The notes beneath the pieces were generated by a model that had not been told where the DNA came from, did not search any database, and saw nothing but the letters and a program-made list of their open reading frames with translations. The translations under genes were made by a program, and so were the position numbers. DNA of 64,000 nucleotides from Pseudomonadota bacterium (lineage in GTDB: Bacteria > Pseudomonadota > Alphaproteobacteria > Rhizobiales > Xanthobacteraceae), in contig JAEXYA010000060.1 in NCBI GenBank assembly GCA_023451825.1, positions 62,001 to 126,000 on the forward strand. Direction: 5' to 3'. How positions within the stretch are numbered: the first letter of the stretch is position 1; the number at the start of each line of letters is the position of its first letter. Positions 25,792 to 34,704 of the stretch are shown here, piece by piece.

Positions 25792-26670
25792 ATGGCCACC
25801 GACGATCATTTCACCATCAGCAACGGCCGCGTGATGGCCACCATCAAGGCCGATGGCGCCGAACTGTGTTCATTGAAGAATGCGGATGGGCGAGAAGTAC
25901 TGTGGCAGGCCGGCCCCGAGTGGCCGCGCCATGCGCCGATCCTGTTTCCCATCGTCGGGCGGCTGAAAGGCGATGTGCTCAAGCATCGCGGACAGACCTA
26001 TCCCATGACCCAGCACGGCTTTGCCCGCGACCAGCGATTTGCCTGGACTGCGCGCGAGAAAACGCTGTGCACCTTGTCGCTGACGGACAATGCGGAGAGC
26101 CGAGCGAAATACCCCTTCGCGTTCCGCCTCGACGTCTCCTACGTCGTCGAGGGCGACGAACTGATGGTCGGCTATGCCATCACCAACACAGGTGACGAGA
26201 TCCTGCCGGCCTCGATTGGCGCGCATCCGGCGTTTCATTGGCCGTTGGCTGATGGTGTCGCGAAAGAAGCGCACAGCATCGTATTCGAGAAGCCGGAGCC
26301 GGCACCGATCCGCCGGCTCGACGGTGGGTTGTTGCTGCCGGAGCCCGAAGCAACGGCGGTGCAGGGCGACAAGCTCACACTATCCGAGGGACTGTTCGCG
26401 AAGGACGCGATGATTTTCGATCAGGTCGCCAGCCAGTCGTTGCGCTATCAGGCGCCGGGTGCGCCGACCATCACCTTCGCCTGGGAGGGCTTTCCGCAGC
26501 TGGGTATCTGGTCGAAGCCGTCAGGGGCGGCGTTTCTCTGCATCGAGCCATGGCATGGCTATGCGAGCCCGGTGGATTTCGACGGGGAGTTTAGTGAGAA
26601 GCCGGGCGTGATGCTGATCGCGGTGGGGGAGGCGCGGAGCTTCGAGCAGCGGATCGGGTTCAAGCAGTAG
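25792..26670 (+). CDS. Aldose 1-epimerase family protein
   Basis: A 292-residue galactose mutarotase-fold protein. Visible landmarks are LKGDVLKHRGQTYPMTQHGF with the conserved HGF near residue 75, the catalytic-type His in IGAHPAFHWPL, and a C-terminal CIEPWHGYASP with the Glu. It belongs to the LacX/YeaD-like branch and may interconvert sugar or sugar-phosphate anomers; the substrate is unknown. ATG 25792 is the first start after the repeat and gives the natural N-terminus ATDDHFTISNG. Confidence 0.85.
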   Translation: MATDDHFTISNGRVMATIKADGAELCSLKNADGREVLWQAGPEWPRHAPILFPIVGRLKGDVLKHRGQTYPMTQHGFARDQRFAWTAREKTLCTLSLTDNAESRAKYPFAFRLDVSYVVEGDELMVGYAITNTGDEILPASIGAHPAFHWPLADGVAKEAHSIVFEKPEPAPIRRLDGGLLLPEPEATAVQGDKLTLSEGLFAKDAMIFDQVASQSLRYQAPGAPTITFAWEGFPQLGIWSKPSGAAFLCIEPWHGYASPVDFDGEFSEKPGVMLIAVGEARSFEQRIGFKQ

Positions 26671-26682
26671 CGCTCCGTTCTT

Positions 26683-26843
26683 TCCCTCCCCCAAGCGGCG
26701 AAGCCGCGCAGTGGGGAGGGTGGCTGCGCGAAGCGCAGACGGGTGGGGTGCTTCCGCAAACTCGGACGTCACGTGGGGATAGACCCCACCCCCGCCTATC
26801 GGCGGACCCTCCCCATTCGCTTCGCTCCGGGGAGGGAGGCCAT
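26683..26843. repeat. Composite intergenic repeat region
   Basis: This non-coding stretch carries inverted segments: CCCTCCCC with GGGGAGGG at both ends, GCGGCGAAGCCGC, TGCGCGAAGCGCA, and TGGGGATAGACCCCA. It resembles the dispersed Rhizobiales repeats that begin TCCCTCCCC and end GGGGAGGG. A related but different example is at 46637-46752. No gene seen. Confidence 0.75.
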
Positions 26844-26864
26844 CAGCCGCGCTCTCAGCCCAAC

Positions 26865-26895
26865 AAAAAAGCGGAGGCATCGCTGCCTCCGCTTT
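26865..26895 (-). terminator. Rho-independent terminator of the GPR-like gene
   Basis: GCGGAGGCA (26871-26879) pairs with TGCCTCCGC (26884-26892) around a 4-base loop, extended by AAA/TTT. Read on the minus strand the stem is followed by a run of six T (complement of 26865-26870). It lies 25 bp past the stop codon of the minus-strand gene. Confidence 0.85.
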
Positions 26896-26919
26896 CGCTT
26901 TTCAAATCTCAGTCAGGCT

Positions 26920-29900
26920 TTACCCCAGCCGCCCCGCCGCATGGGCCAGCAGCGTGTAGACCAGACCCGTCTCCGAGGTCAGGTGCGCACGCAGCGCCGC
27001 CGGACCACGCTCATCGCGGGCGACCTCGTCGAGCAGGCGCTCGAATTCGGTGATGTAGCGGTCCACCGTGGTCTTGAAGGCGCGGTCGGCGCGGTACTTG
27101 CGGGCCACTTCATCGAAGGCCTTCTGGCCGGCCGGCGTGTAGAGACGCTTGCTGAACGCCTTGCGCTCGCCGCGCTGGTAGCGGTCCCACATTTCGGCCG
27201 CGAGATTGCGGTCCATCAGGCGGCTGATGTCGAGCGACAGCGATTCCAGCGGATTGCTGGGCGCTGCCGGCTGCTGCGGGGCGCGGGCGCGCGGTGCTTC
27301 TTCCTCTTCGTCCTCGGCGCGGCCGAGCAGGTCGCTCAGCCAGCCATCGCCGCGGCCTTCAGCTGCGGGGGCAACCGGCGGCGCTTCCGTGCGACGCGAC
27401 GGGCTGCCGAAGTCTGCGGTCGGCAGGCTCGAGGCGGTGCCGATCGGCGAGGCGCGACGCGGTGCCTCGGCGCGCGGCGCTTCAGCACGGGGCGCCTCGA
27501 CGCGCGAGGCTTCCGCGCGGCTCGAACCGACGGTGGCCATCACGGGCTCCGGCTCGCGTTCACGCGGCTGCGGCGCGCTGCGGGTGGCGTTTGAGACGAC
27601 GTCCATGCCGCGGCCGTGACGGGCGACGATGCGGTTCAGTTCCGCAAGCGCCTCGATCTGGTCGACGATCACCTTGCGCATCTGCGCAGTGCTCTCGGCG
27701 GCCTCCTGGGGCATTTCGAACACGCCGCGGCGCAGTTCGGTGCGGGTGCTTTCCAGTTCGTTCTGCATCTCGGCAGCCATCGACTTCATGCTGACGACCA
27801 TGGACGCGAACTTGTCGGCCGAGGCCTTGAACATGGCTTCCGCTTCGCGGGTGCCCTGCTGATAGATCTCCGACATGGCATCGGTGGTCGCACGGCGCTC
27901 GTCTTCCGCCGCGCTGCGCACGGCTTCGAACTGCTTGGTGATCGCCGACGAACCGGCACCGGCCGTTTCGGCGACGACGCGGGCGATGTCGCGTGCACGC
28001 TCTTCCGCGGCCGCCAGCGACTCGTCGAGCAGGCTGGTGAAGCGGGACAGGCGCGCATCGAGATCGCTGGTGCGGCTGTCGATGGTGGTGACCAGCGATT
28101 CCAGCGCAGCCTTCTTGTCGCCGACCGAGGTGAGGGTCGAGCGGTTGCTCTGTTCGACCAGCGCAGCGGCATCCACCAGCGCATGGCCATGGGCCTCGAA
28201 CTGGGTCGAGAGCTGGCCGAGATCGCCCAGCGCCTTCTCCGACTTCGCGGTGAAGACGGTGAGCTGTTCTTCCAGCGTCTGGGTCGCAACGCCGTTGCGC
28301 GAGGTCACGTCATTCATGGTGGCGACGAAATCGGCCACGCGGGTGACGAGCGCACGCTCCAGCGAGTTGAGATTGTCATGGGCGCCGGTGAGCACTTCCT
28401 GCAGCAGGATGTTGCCTTCACGCAGCCGCTCGAACAGCGCCACCGTATCGGTGCGCAGGATCTTGCTGGTTTCCTGCATTTCGGTGACGGCCGTGATCGA
28501 GACCTGGCGCGACTGCTCGATGGCCGAGCGCGACGAACCCTCGAGATCCTTGAGCGACTTGTTGACGGCGCCGGCGGCGAGTTCGCCGGCCGTGGTGATG
28601 CTGCGGGCGACATCGATGCCGGAGGTTGCCAGCGTCTGCGAGAAGGTGAGGCTGCGGCTTTCGATCGCCTTCAGCGCATCCACCGTCACGCGGTCCATAT
28701 CGACCGTAAGCTGGTTGGCCTTCGAGCCGAGGGCGTCGACCAGCGAGCCGCGCTTCGCATCCACCATCTGCGACAGACGTTCCGTTTGCTGCTGCACATA
28801 GCCGACGAGCTCGTCGGTCTTCGCGCTCATGGTCGTGCCGAACGAGCCCGACGCGGTGAATACCGAGCGCTCGATTTCCGACGAGGTGGTCTTGATGCGG
28901 GTAACGACTTCGTTCGAGGCCGCAAGCAGCGACTGCTGCGCGGTGGCGGCGCTCGACTTGATGTTGTCGGTGGTGCTGACGGTGACGGTCGAGAGCGAAC
29001 GCTCGATATCCGCAGAGATCGCCTTGAGCTGCGTGGCTGCGTCGGCCGACGAGGTGGTGAGCGAGGTCTGCACCTCGCGGGCGCTCGACAGGATCGAGGC
29101 GGCCGCATCGGCGCCCACGGCGGTGAGCGTGCGCTCCACGTCGGTGGCCAGGTTGCGGACGGTCGATGAGGTCTCGTTCGACGCCGCGATCAGCGCCGAT
29201 TGGGCCTCGCGGGCATTGTTGACGATCGCTTCGCTGGTCGCGTGGCTCGCCGCGGTAATCGTGCGCTCCATATCGGAGGCAAGCGTCTGCACATGGGTCG
29301 TTGCTTCCGAAGAGGCGAGGACCAGCGTGTTCTGCGCTTCGCGAGCACCGGTGACGATGGTATTTGCGGTGGCTGCACCGGCCGCAGTGATGGTGCGCTC
29401 CATATCGGCGGCAAGCGCCTGCACATGGGTCGTTGCTTCCGAGGAAGCCGCGACGAGCGTGTTCTGCGCCTCGCGGGCCCCCGTGACGATGGAGGTCGCG
29501 GTGGCTGCGCCAGCCGCAGTGATGGTGCGTTCCACATCGGCAGCGAGCGTGCGCACCTGGTTGGCGGTCTCGGTGGACGCCTCGATGAGCGAGGACTGGA
29601 CGTTGCGCGTCGATGCGAGAATGCTTTCCGCGCTGGCATTGCCGGCGGCAACCAGGGTGCGCTCCACATCGGCCGCAAGCGAGCGGACCTGCTGCGTTGC
29701 GTCGGTCGAGGCGGTGACCAGCGTGGACTGCGCGGCGCGGGCGCCGGACAGCACGGCATCCGCGGTCGCAGTGCCGGCGGTCGTGAGCGTGCGCTCGATA
29801 TCGGCCGAGAGCGTCTGGATCTGGCTCGTGACCTCCGTCGAGGAAGAAACCAGCGTCGTCTGGGCTTCGCGTGCACCAGCCAGGATCGCGGCGACGGTGG

Positions 29901-32658
29901 TGGCGCCGGCAGTGGTGAGCGTGCGCTCCACATCGGCCGATAGCGTCTTGACCTGATCGGTCGCATCGCTCGACGCGGTGATGAGCGTGCTCTGGGCTTC
30001 GCGGGCGCTGCTGACGATGGCGCCGGCGGCATTGGTGCCGATGGCGGTCAGCGAGTTCTCGATATCGGTGGCGGTCAGGCGCAGCTGCGCGCCCACATCG
30101 GTCGAGACCGAGACGAGGGATTCCTGCGCGGCGCGGGCGCCGGCCTGGATCGTCTCGCTGGTATTGACCATGAGATGGGTCAGCGCCGTCTCTGCATCGG
30201 TGACATTGCTCTTGATGCCGAGCGACAGTTCTTCGGCGCGGGCCATGAGCTGGTCGCTGGCGGTGCGGCCCGAGGTCTCGATACGGCCGGCAACGGCCTC
30301 GATGCGCGAGCCCAGCAGCTCTTCGAACTGCTCGACGCGGGTCTCGATCTCGGTCGCGATGGCGCCGGCGCGGGATTCCACGCCCTGATGGATGCCCTGG
30401 AAGCGAGCAGTGATCGTATCGGCGAGATTGGTGCTGCGATCGTCGATCGCCTGGGTGACGCCGGCAATGCGGTGGTCGATGGCGTTGATCGCCTGCACGG
30501 TGCCTTCGGTGAGCGAGGTCGTGAGGAACGACAGGCGGTCGTCGATGGAATGAATCGCCTGCACGGCACCGTCAGTGAGCGACGTGGTGAGATAAGTGAG
30601 GCGTGTATCGATGGTCGCGACGGCGCGGGTGGTGCCTTCGGACAGCGACGTGGTGAGGTTGGTCAAGCGTGCATCGACGGTCTCGACCGCGCGGGTTGTC
30701 CCCTCGGTCAGCGAGGTCGTGAGATGGGTCAGGCGCGCATCGACCGTATCGACGGCACGCTCGGCGCCATCGGTGAGGGTGGTCTGCAGCGACTGCAGGC
30801 GCGCCTCGACGATCGCGGTGACCGACTGGGCGCGCTGGTCGAAGGTCTCTTCCAGGCCCTTGAGGCGATGATCGACGGTCTGGTCGAACGCCTGCATGCG
30901 GCCGTCGAGCGACGTGTCGAGCGAGTTCACACGGTTCTCGAACGTGGTCTCGAAATGCGCCAGGCGGCCGTCGAGCGTCTCGGTGATGCCACCGATATTC
31001 GAGGTCACGCGGGCGTCGAAGCCGTCCACATAGGTCTTGAGCGTATTGTTGATGTCTTCGGTGCGCTGGCCGAGACGCTCGACCACGTCGCCGCCGAACG
31101 TCTTCACGGTGCGGTCGAATTCGGAGATGTGCTTGGTGATCAGCGCGCCCAGGGTGCCGCTGTCGCGCGAGAAGCGCTCGGCGAGCTCAAAGCCCTGATC
31201 CTTCACGAGCTGTTCGAACGAATTCATCTGCAGGCTGAGCGTGTCGTGGGCGCTCTCGGTCTGGCTCGCCACCTTGGCGGCGAGGGCCGTGACCGTGGCT
31301 TCGAGCGACTCGCTGGCCTTGTCGCCCGAGGTGAGGACCTGGGTGGCGAGGCGGTTGCCGGCGTCGTCGATGCGGCTGGAGAGGTCGTTGCTGCGCAGTT
31401 CCAGTTCGAGCAGCAGGCTGTCGCTGGAATTCTTCAGCGTGTCGTGGACCTGTTCGGTGCGATCCGACACGCGATCGACGATCGAGGCCGAGCGGGCTTC
31501 GAAATCGGTGGTGATGCGGTCGATGCGCTCGTTCAGCATCTCGTGGACTCGATCGGCGAGATCGACGAATTCGTCGTGGACGTGACCGGTCTTGAAGTTG
31601 AGGCTGGTGGTCAGGCGCTCGGAGGCTTCCAGCACGGCGCGGGTGGTTTCGCCCGAGGCTTCTTCGAGGCGGTCGAGCAAGTCGCCGCCGCGCTCGCCGA
31701 GAGCGAGGATCATGTTGTCGCCGGCACGGCCGAGGGCGGTGGTGATGTGTTCGCCACGCTCCTCGAGGGCGCTGGTGATGCTCTTGGCGACGTCATCGAC
31801 GCGCGAGGCAATGGCATCGGAGATCAGCGCGATGTCGTGGCGGAGATCGATCTGCACGCCGGAGATGGCCGAACGGACCTGTTCAGCCTGACCGACGAGG
31901 TTGTCGCGCTGATGCGCGATGTCCTGCAGCAGCGCGCGGATGCGCACTTCATTGTCCGAATAAGCGCGTTCCAGCGCAGACACTTCATTGGCAACAAGGG
32001 ATTCGAGTTCACCGGCGCGCGCGATCGCGCGTTCGATGCCGTCGCCCATGGCCGCGACTTCGCGGCGGATCGCCTGGCCAACGGTGACCATGGCGTCGCT
32101 GGACGAGTTTTCCGGCTCGGAAAAGCGGATTGCGACCTGCGCCATCGACTGGGCGATCATGCGCATTTCCTGGCCGCGCCAGGCGAGGGCCGCGAGGAAA
32201 TAGAACAAGAGAATGGGAGCAACCAGCGCTGCGGCGAGCCCGACAAGGGCCAGCGTGCCGCCCGAGCCCTGGCCGGCCATGGCCTGCAGCGACGGCAGGA
32301 AGGCGAAAGCCAGGAAGGCGGCAGCGATCACCCACACGCCAGCGAACAGCGTGGCGAGCGTGTAGACGTTGCGGGCAGGGCGGTTCTTCTGCAGCGCCTG
32401 CAGGATCTGGCCGATGGTCTCGCGATCGTCATTGGCGGCACGGCGACCGAAGCGGGGCTCCTCGGCGGGCTCAAAAGCCGGACGTTCTGCAGAGATACGG
32501 GAATCGAAACGTGGTTCGTCGAGATCGACCGGGCTGGTGACGGCCGGCGCGTTGTCGGCACGCAGATTGGGTTGTGCCCCATCGACGTTGAGCGCCTCCT
32601 GGATGGCAGAGAGAGCAGCTTCGGTCGGATCCTTGGCCTTCTTCGTATTGTTTGCCAT
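26920..32658 (-). CDS. Giant coiled-coil polar-growth protein (GPR/RgsE-like, apolipoprotein-like)
   Basis: A 1912-residue protein. Residues 1-100 are cytoplasmic and partly disordered; helices at about 101-123 and 135-159 anchor it in the inner membrane. Residues 170-1650 are almost entirely amphipathic helix rich in Ala, Thr, Ser, Glu and Arg, with 22-residue repeats (about 619-728) and nine 44-residue repeats (862-1257), as in apolipoprotein-like proteins. A Pro/Ala/Glu-rich linker precedes a compact C-terminal domain (about 1790-1912, DRNLAAEMWDRYQRGERKAF). Size and layout match GPR of Agrobacterium (2115 residues) and RgsE of Sinorhizobium, which form a ring at the growing pole. A CtrA-like site lies upstream. 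Homology is inferred from architecture; other giant coiled-coil proteins are possible. Confidence 0.72.
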   Translation of the reverse strand: MANNTKKAKDPTEAALSAIQEALNVDGAQPNLRADNAPAVTSPVDLDEPRFDSRISAERPAFEPAEEPRFGRRAANDDRETIGQILQALQKNRPARNVYTLATLFAGVWVIAAAFLAFAFLPSLQAMAGQGSGGTLALVGLAAALVAPILLFYFLAALAWRGQEMRMIAQSMAQVAIRFSEPENSSSDAMVTVGQAIRREVAAMGDGIERAIARAGELESLVANEVSALERAYSDNEVRIRALLQDIAHQRDNLVGQAEQVRSAISGVQIDLRHDIALISDAIASRVDDVAKSITSALEERGEHITTALGRAGDNMILALGERGGDLLDRLEEASGETTRAVLEASERLTTSLNFKTGHVHDEFVDLADRVHEMLNERIDRITTDFEARSASIVDRVSDRTEQVHDTLKNSSDSLLLELELRSNDLSSRIDDAGNRLATQVLTSGDKASESLEATVTALAAKVASQTESAHDTLSLQMNSFEQLVKDQGFELAERFSRDSGTLGALITKHISEFDRTVKTFGGDVVERLGQRTEDINNTLKTYVDGFDARVTSNIGGITETLDGRLAHFETTFENRVNSLDTSLDGRMQAFDQTVDHRLKGLEETFDQRAQSVTAIVEARLQSLQTTLTDGAERAVDTVDARLTHLTTSLTEGTTRAVETVDARLTNLTTSLSEGTTRAVATIDTRLTYLTTSLTDGAVQAIHSIDDRLSFLTTSLTEGTVQAINAIDHRIAGVTQAIDDRSTNLADTITARFQGIHQGVESRAGAIATEIETRVEQFEELLGSRIEAVAGRIETSGRTASDQLMARAEELSLGIKSNVTDAETALTHLMVNTSETIQAGARAAQESLVSVSTDVGAQLRLTATDIENSLTAIGTNAAGAIVSSAREAQSTLITASSDATDQVKTLSADVERTLTTAGATTVAAILAGAREAQTTLVSSSTEVTSQIQTLSADIERTLTTAGTATADAVLSGARAAQSTLVTASTDATQQVRSLAADVERTLVAAGNASAESILASTRNVQSSLIEASTETANQVRTLAADVERTITAAGAATATSIVTGAREAQNTLVAASSEATTHVQALAADMERTITAAGAATANTIVTGAREAQNTLVLASSEATTHVQTLASDMERTITAASHATSEAIVNNAREAQSALIAASNETSSTVRNLATDVERTLTAVGADAAASILSSAREVQTSLTTSSADAATQLKAISADIERSLSTVTVSTTDNIKSSAATAQQSLLAASNEVVTRIKTTSSEIERSVFTASGSFGTTMSAKTDELVGYVQQQTERLSQMVDAKRGSLVDALGSKANQLTVDMDRVTVDALKAIESRSLTFSQTLATSGIDVARSITTAGELAAGAVNKSLKDLEGSSRSAIEQSRQVSITAVTEMQETSKILRTDTVALFERLREGNILLQEVLTGAHDNLNSLERALVTRVADFVATMNDVTSRNGVATQTLEEQLTVFTAKSEKALGDLGQLSTQFEAHGHALVDAAALVEQSNRSTLTSVGDKKAALESLVTTIDSRTSDLDARLSRFTSLLDESLAAAEERARDIARVVAETAGAGSSAITKQFEAVRSAAEDERRATTDAMSEIYQQGTREAEAMFKASADKFASMVVSMKSMAAEMQNELESTRTELRRGVFEMPQEAAESTAQMRKVIVDQIEALAELNRIVARHGRGMDVVSNATRSAPQPREREPEPVMATVGSSRAEASRVEAPRAEAPRAEAPRRASPIGTASSLPTADFGSPSRRTEAPPVAPAAEGRGDGWLSDLLGRAEDEEEEAPRARAPQQPAAPSNPLESLSLDISRLMDRNLAAEMWDRYQRGERKAFSKRLYTPAGQKAFDEVARKYRADRAFKTTVDRYITEFERLLDEVARDERGPAALRAHLTSETGLVYTLLAHAAGRLG
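28888..30075 (-). repeat. Nine tandem 132-bp (44-codon) repeats inside the GPR-like gene
   Basis: Nine consecutive units of exactly 44 codons encode residues 862-1257. The unit pattern is L(A/S)ADxERT(I/L)TxAG, then ExIxxxAREAQxxLxxASxEAxxxVxx. Units 5 and 6 (LAADVERTITAAGAAT and LAADMERTITAAGAAT) are nearly identical, others diverge. Forty-four is four 11-residue helical turns, the apolipoprotein periodicity. Confidence 0.9.
30475..30804 (-). repeat. Five 66-bp (22-codon) repeats inside the GPR-like gene
   Basis: Residues 619-728 are five 22-residue units of the form ARLTxLTTSLTEGTTRAVxT(V/I)D. They have half the period of the 44-residue repeats further along the protein and continue the same helical register. 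Confidence 0.85.
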
Positions 32659-33063
32659 GCTCGTTCCACGCGTCCCCTGTTACGCAATACTACGGAAGTT
32701 CCCGCGCGAGTCGTGTTCGCTGTCCGCACCATGGCCCCACGCCACAATGCAAACACTCCGTCCCACGATCGCGGACTGCCGGTCGCTCGGCTTGTCCGCT
32801 ACTTCCCGCAAACATCCTATTGGCTTGGTCGCGCGAATGAAATGCTTCCGGTTAAGACATTCTTAATGATAGTTAACGGCTTCCCCAGATAACTATCTGT
32901 TAAGCCTCAAATATTGGGTTTCGTCGAGGAATCGTGGCGGGTTTTCGTCAAAACCGCGGCGGGATGCCGGATTGTGCACAGAACGTTCCGTTAACCAATT
33001 CCGTGTTTGGCTACCGAAAAGTGCGGTCGGACAGCCCGGCAGCGCGGAATTTGGGCCTATACC
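32659..33063. other. 405-bp divergent intergenic region (GPR-like / HPt)
   Basis: No gene is supported here. The half nearer the HPt gene is rich in TTAA: a full CtrA-like box at 32852-32866, further TTAA at 32873 and 32900 (the latter with ATAA eleven bases before it), and TTAACCAA at 32991. This is the promoter region for two divergent genes. Confidence 0.6.
32852..32866. promoter_or_regulatory. CtrA-like binding site TTAA-N7-TTAA
   Basis: TTAAGACATTCTTAA matches the CtrA consensus TTAA-N7-TTAA exactly. It is 194 bp upstream of the GPR-like start and 197 bp upstream of the HPt gene on the other side, so either or both could be cell-cycle regulated. Binding is inferred. Confidence 0.5.
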
Positions 33064-33441
33064 ATGTCGCTTCATCTCGAACGGGTTCAATGGATGCCGT
33101 CACCGCCGCTGGTTCCCGATGACGGACCCTTCGATACCGAACACCTCAAGCGCATGACCATGGGCGATGCCAGCCTCGAGCAAGAGGTACTGGCCATGTT
33201 CGCCGCCCAGGCCAGCGAGCTGATCGAGAAAATCGTCAAAATGCCTCCGAATGTCGGCGAGCTTGCTCATAAATTGCGGGGCTCGGCTGAGGCGATCGGC
33301 GCGTTCCGCATCATCGATGCCGCCGAGTGGCTGGAAAACTGCCTGCGGGACAAGTCGGACAGTGCCGAGGCGCTGATGACTCTCACGGATGCCGTGCTCG
33401 AGGCCCGTGAGGAGATCGACTGCATCCTCAGGCGCTCGTAA
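33064..33441 (+). CDS. Histidine phosphotransfer (HPt) domain protein
   Basis: A 125-residue protein consisting of one HPt four-helix bundle. The phosphorylatable histidine is His69 in ELAHKLRGSAEAIGAFRI, the standard motif. It would relay phosphate between a hybrid kinase and a response regulator; no partner is adjacent. ATG 33064 is preferred; an in-frame ATG at 33007 would add a basic, unconserved leader. It is divergent from the GPR-like gene across a TTAA-rich region. In alphaproteobacteria the cell-cycle phosphotransferase ChpT is larger and lacks this simple form, so this is a different relay protein. Confidence 0.85.
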   Translation: MSLHLERVQWMPSPPLVPDDGPFDTEHLKRMTMGDASLEQEVLAMFAAQASELIEKIVKMPPNVGELAHKLRGSAEAIGAFRIIDAAEWLENCLRDKSDSAEALMTLTDAVLEAREEIDCILRRS

Positions 33442-33561
33442 CCTCAAAGGGTTATCCGAGCGCCTGCATTTCCAGATGACGGTTTTGCGGTGGAGCGCTG
33501 GCGCGACGCAGGGCGACCCGTTATAGGACAGCCGTATCTTCTTTCCGGCAGTGCGAGCATC

Positions 33562-33882
33562 ATGGCCAAAATCAACTTTGTCGATCATTCCGGCGAAACC
33601 CGCAGCATCGATGCGGACACCGGCTCTACCGTGATGGAAGCCGCGATCCGTAACTCGATCCCCGGTATCGAAGCCGAATGCGGCGGCGCCTGCGCCTGCG
33701 CCACCTGCCATGTCTATGTCGATGATGCCTGGATGGAGCGCGTCGGCGCGCCCACTCCGATGGAAGAGGACATGCTGGACTTCGGCTACGACATCAAGCC
33801 GAACTCGCGTCTCTCGTGCCAGATCAAGATCTCCGACGCACTCGATGGCCTCGTGGTGATCACGCCGGAACGCCAGGCTTAA
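33562..33882 (+). CDS. [2Fe-2S] ferredoxin, adrenodoxin type
   Basis: A 106-residue ferredoxin. Cluster ligands are Cys40, Cys46, Cys49 (C-x5-C-x2-C within ECGGACACATCHVYV) and Cys86 in RLSCQI, the spacing of vertebrate-type/adrenodoxin ferredoxins. It carries single electrons in the cytoplasm, for example to a cytochrome P450 or for Fe-S cluster assembly. ATG 33562 gives the natural N-terminus MAKINFVD. No reductase or P450 is adjacent, so the partner is unknown. Confidence 0.93.
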   Translation: MAKINFVDHSGETRSIDADTGSTVMEAAIRNSIPGIEAECGGACACATCHVYVDDAWMERVGAPTPMEEDMLDFGYDIKPNSRLSCQIKISDALDGLVVITPERQA

Positions 33883-33887
33883 GTAGA

Positions 33888-33911
33888 AGGCGCCGCGCTT
33901 ACGCGGCGCTG
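33888..33911. terminator. Shared hairpin between convergent genes
   Basis: GGCGCCGCG and CGCGGCGCT form a strong stem around CTTA in the short gap between the convergent ferredoxin and thioesterase genes and overlaps the thioesterase stop region. It is a plausible bidirectional terminator, though T-tracts are poor. Confidence 0.5.
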
Positions 33912-34360
33912 TTGTCCCGCATCATCCAGGGCTGCATCTTTTCGATCACCTCTTGCGGGATCGCCGTCGGCTGGCGGCTATCCAACCCGATCATGACGGT
34001 GGTCGCATTCGCCGATGCGATGCATTTGCCTTCGCAGAACACGACTTGTGCAAAGGTCAGCGATGTTCGGCCGACCTTCGCGATGCCGGTGCCGAGCTCG
34101 ATCGTGTTCGGCCAGTGCAGTTCGGCACGGAAGTGAATATCCAGCCGCGCCAGGACCCAGCTCAATCCTTCCGGCGTGATCCCATAAGATGAGTCCTTGG
34201 TGAGCATCACCCGGCTGGTTTCGAAATAGCTGGAATAGATCGCGTTGTTGACGTGATTGTTGGGGTCGAGATCCATGAAGCGCACATTGTCCGTCAGGCG
34301 GAACGGATAGTCTTCAAGGATCGGCGCAGGCGCGCGGGTCGTGGCATTCACGTCGAACAT
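33899..34360 (-). CDS. Acyl-CoA thioesterase, 4HBT hotdog family
   Basis: A 153-residue hotdog-fold protein of the YbgC/4-hydroxybenzoyl-CoA thioesterase type. The active-site region MDLDPNNHVNNAIYSSYFE includes the conserved Asp and the HVNN motif; SWVLARLDIHFRAEL forms the central strand. It would hydrolyse a medium or aromatic acyl-CoA. ATG at 34360 is taken as the start; TTG at 34408 would add 16 residues. The gene is convergent with the ferredoxin. Substrate not predictable. Confidence 0.82.
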   Translation of the reverse strand: MFDVNATTRAPAPILEDYPFRLTDNVRFMDLDPNNHVNNAIYSSYFETSRVMLTKDSSYGITPEGLSWVLARLDIHFRAELHWPNTIELGTGIAKVGRTSLTFAQVVFCEGKCIASANATTVMIGLDSRQPTAIPQEVIEKMQPWMMRDNSAA

Positions 34361-34704
34361 CTCCAGCTCATGTGCTGTCGTTACAGCGTAGTTGCGGAGC
34401 GCAGGCAAGGGTGCTGGAAGCGTCGTGTTAACTAACCTTCGCTACCTTTGCTTAACGACGATGAGGCCGCCGTTTGCCGCTGTGATGCCACAAGCTCCAC
34501 AAGTCTGCCGCAGGATCTGGGAGCTTTATGGCACCATCCGGCTACCGTTTGTTGTGGCAGCATTGCGGCAGCCGTAACGAATGGAAACCCGAAGCGCGAT
34601 CGGCAATCTTGCAAAAGCCATCAAGCGGGGTCACTCTTTCGTCGCGCAAGATTGATAGTTTGTGCAACTGCGAAGTTGCCGGACGACGAACTGCGAAGGG
34701 GATA

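Noticed and set aside
28888..30075. Tandem repeats considered as a CRISPR array
   Set aside because: Units are 132-bp coding repeats without unique spacers and maintain the reading frame of a long gene.
30175..32892. A 905-codon open frame on the plus strand opposite the GPR-like gene
   Set aside because: It is the complement of the repetitive, GC-biased coding sequence of the giant gene; composition (Gly/Arg/Asp-rich) and lack of any recognisable domain mark it as a shadow frame.
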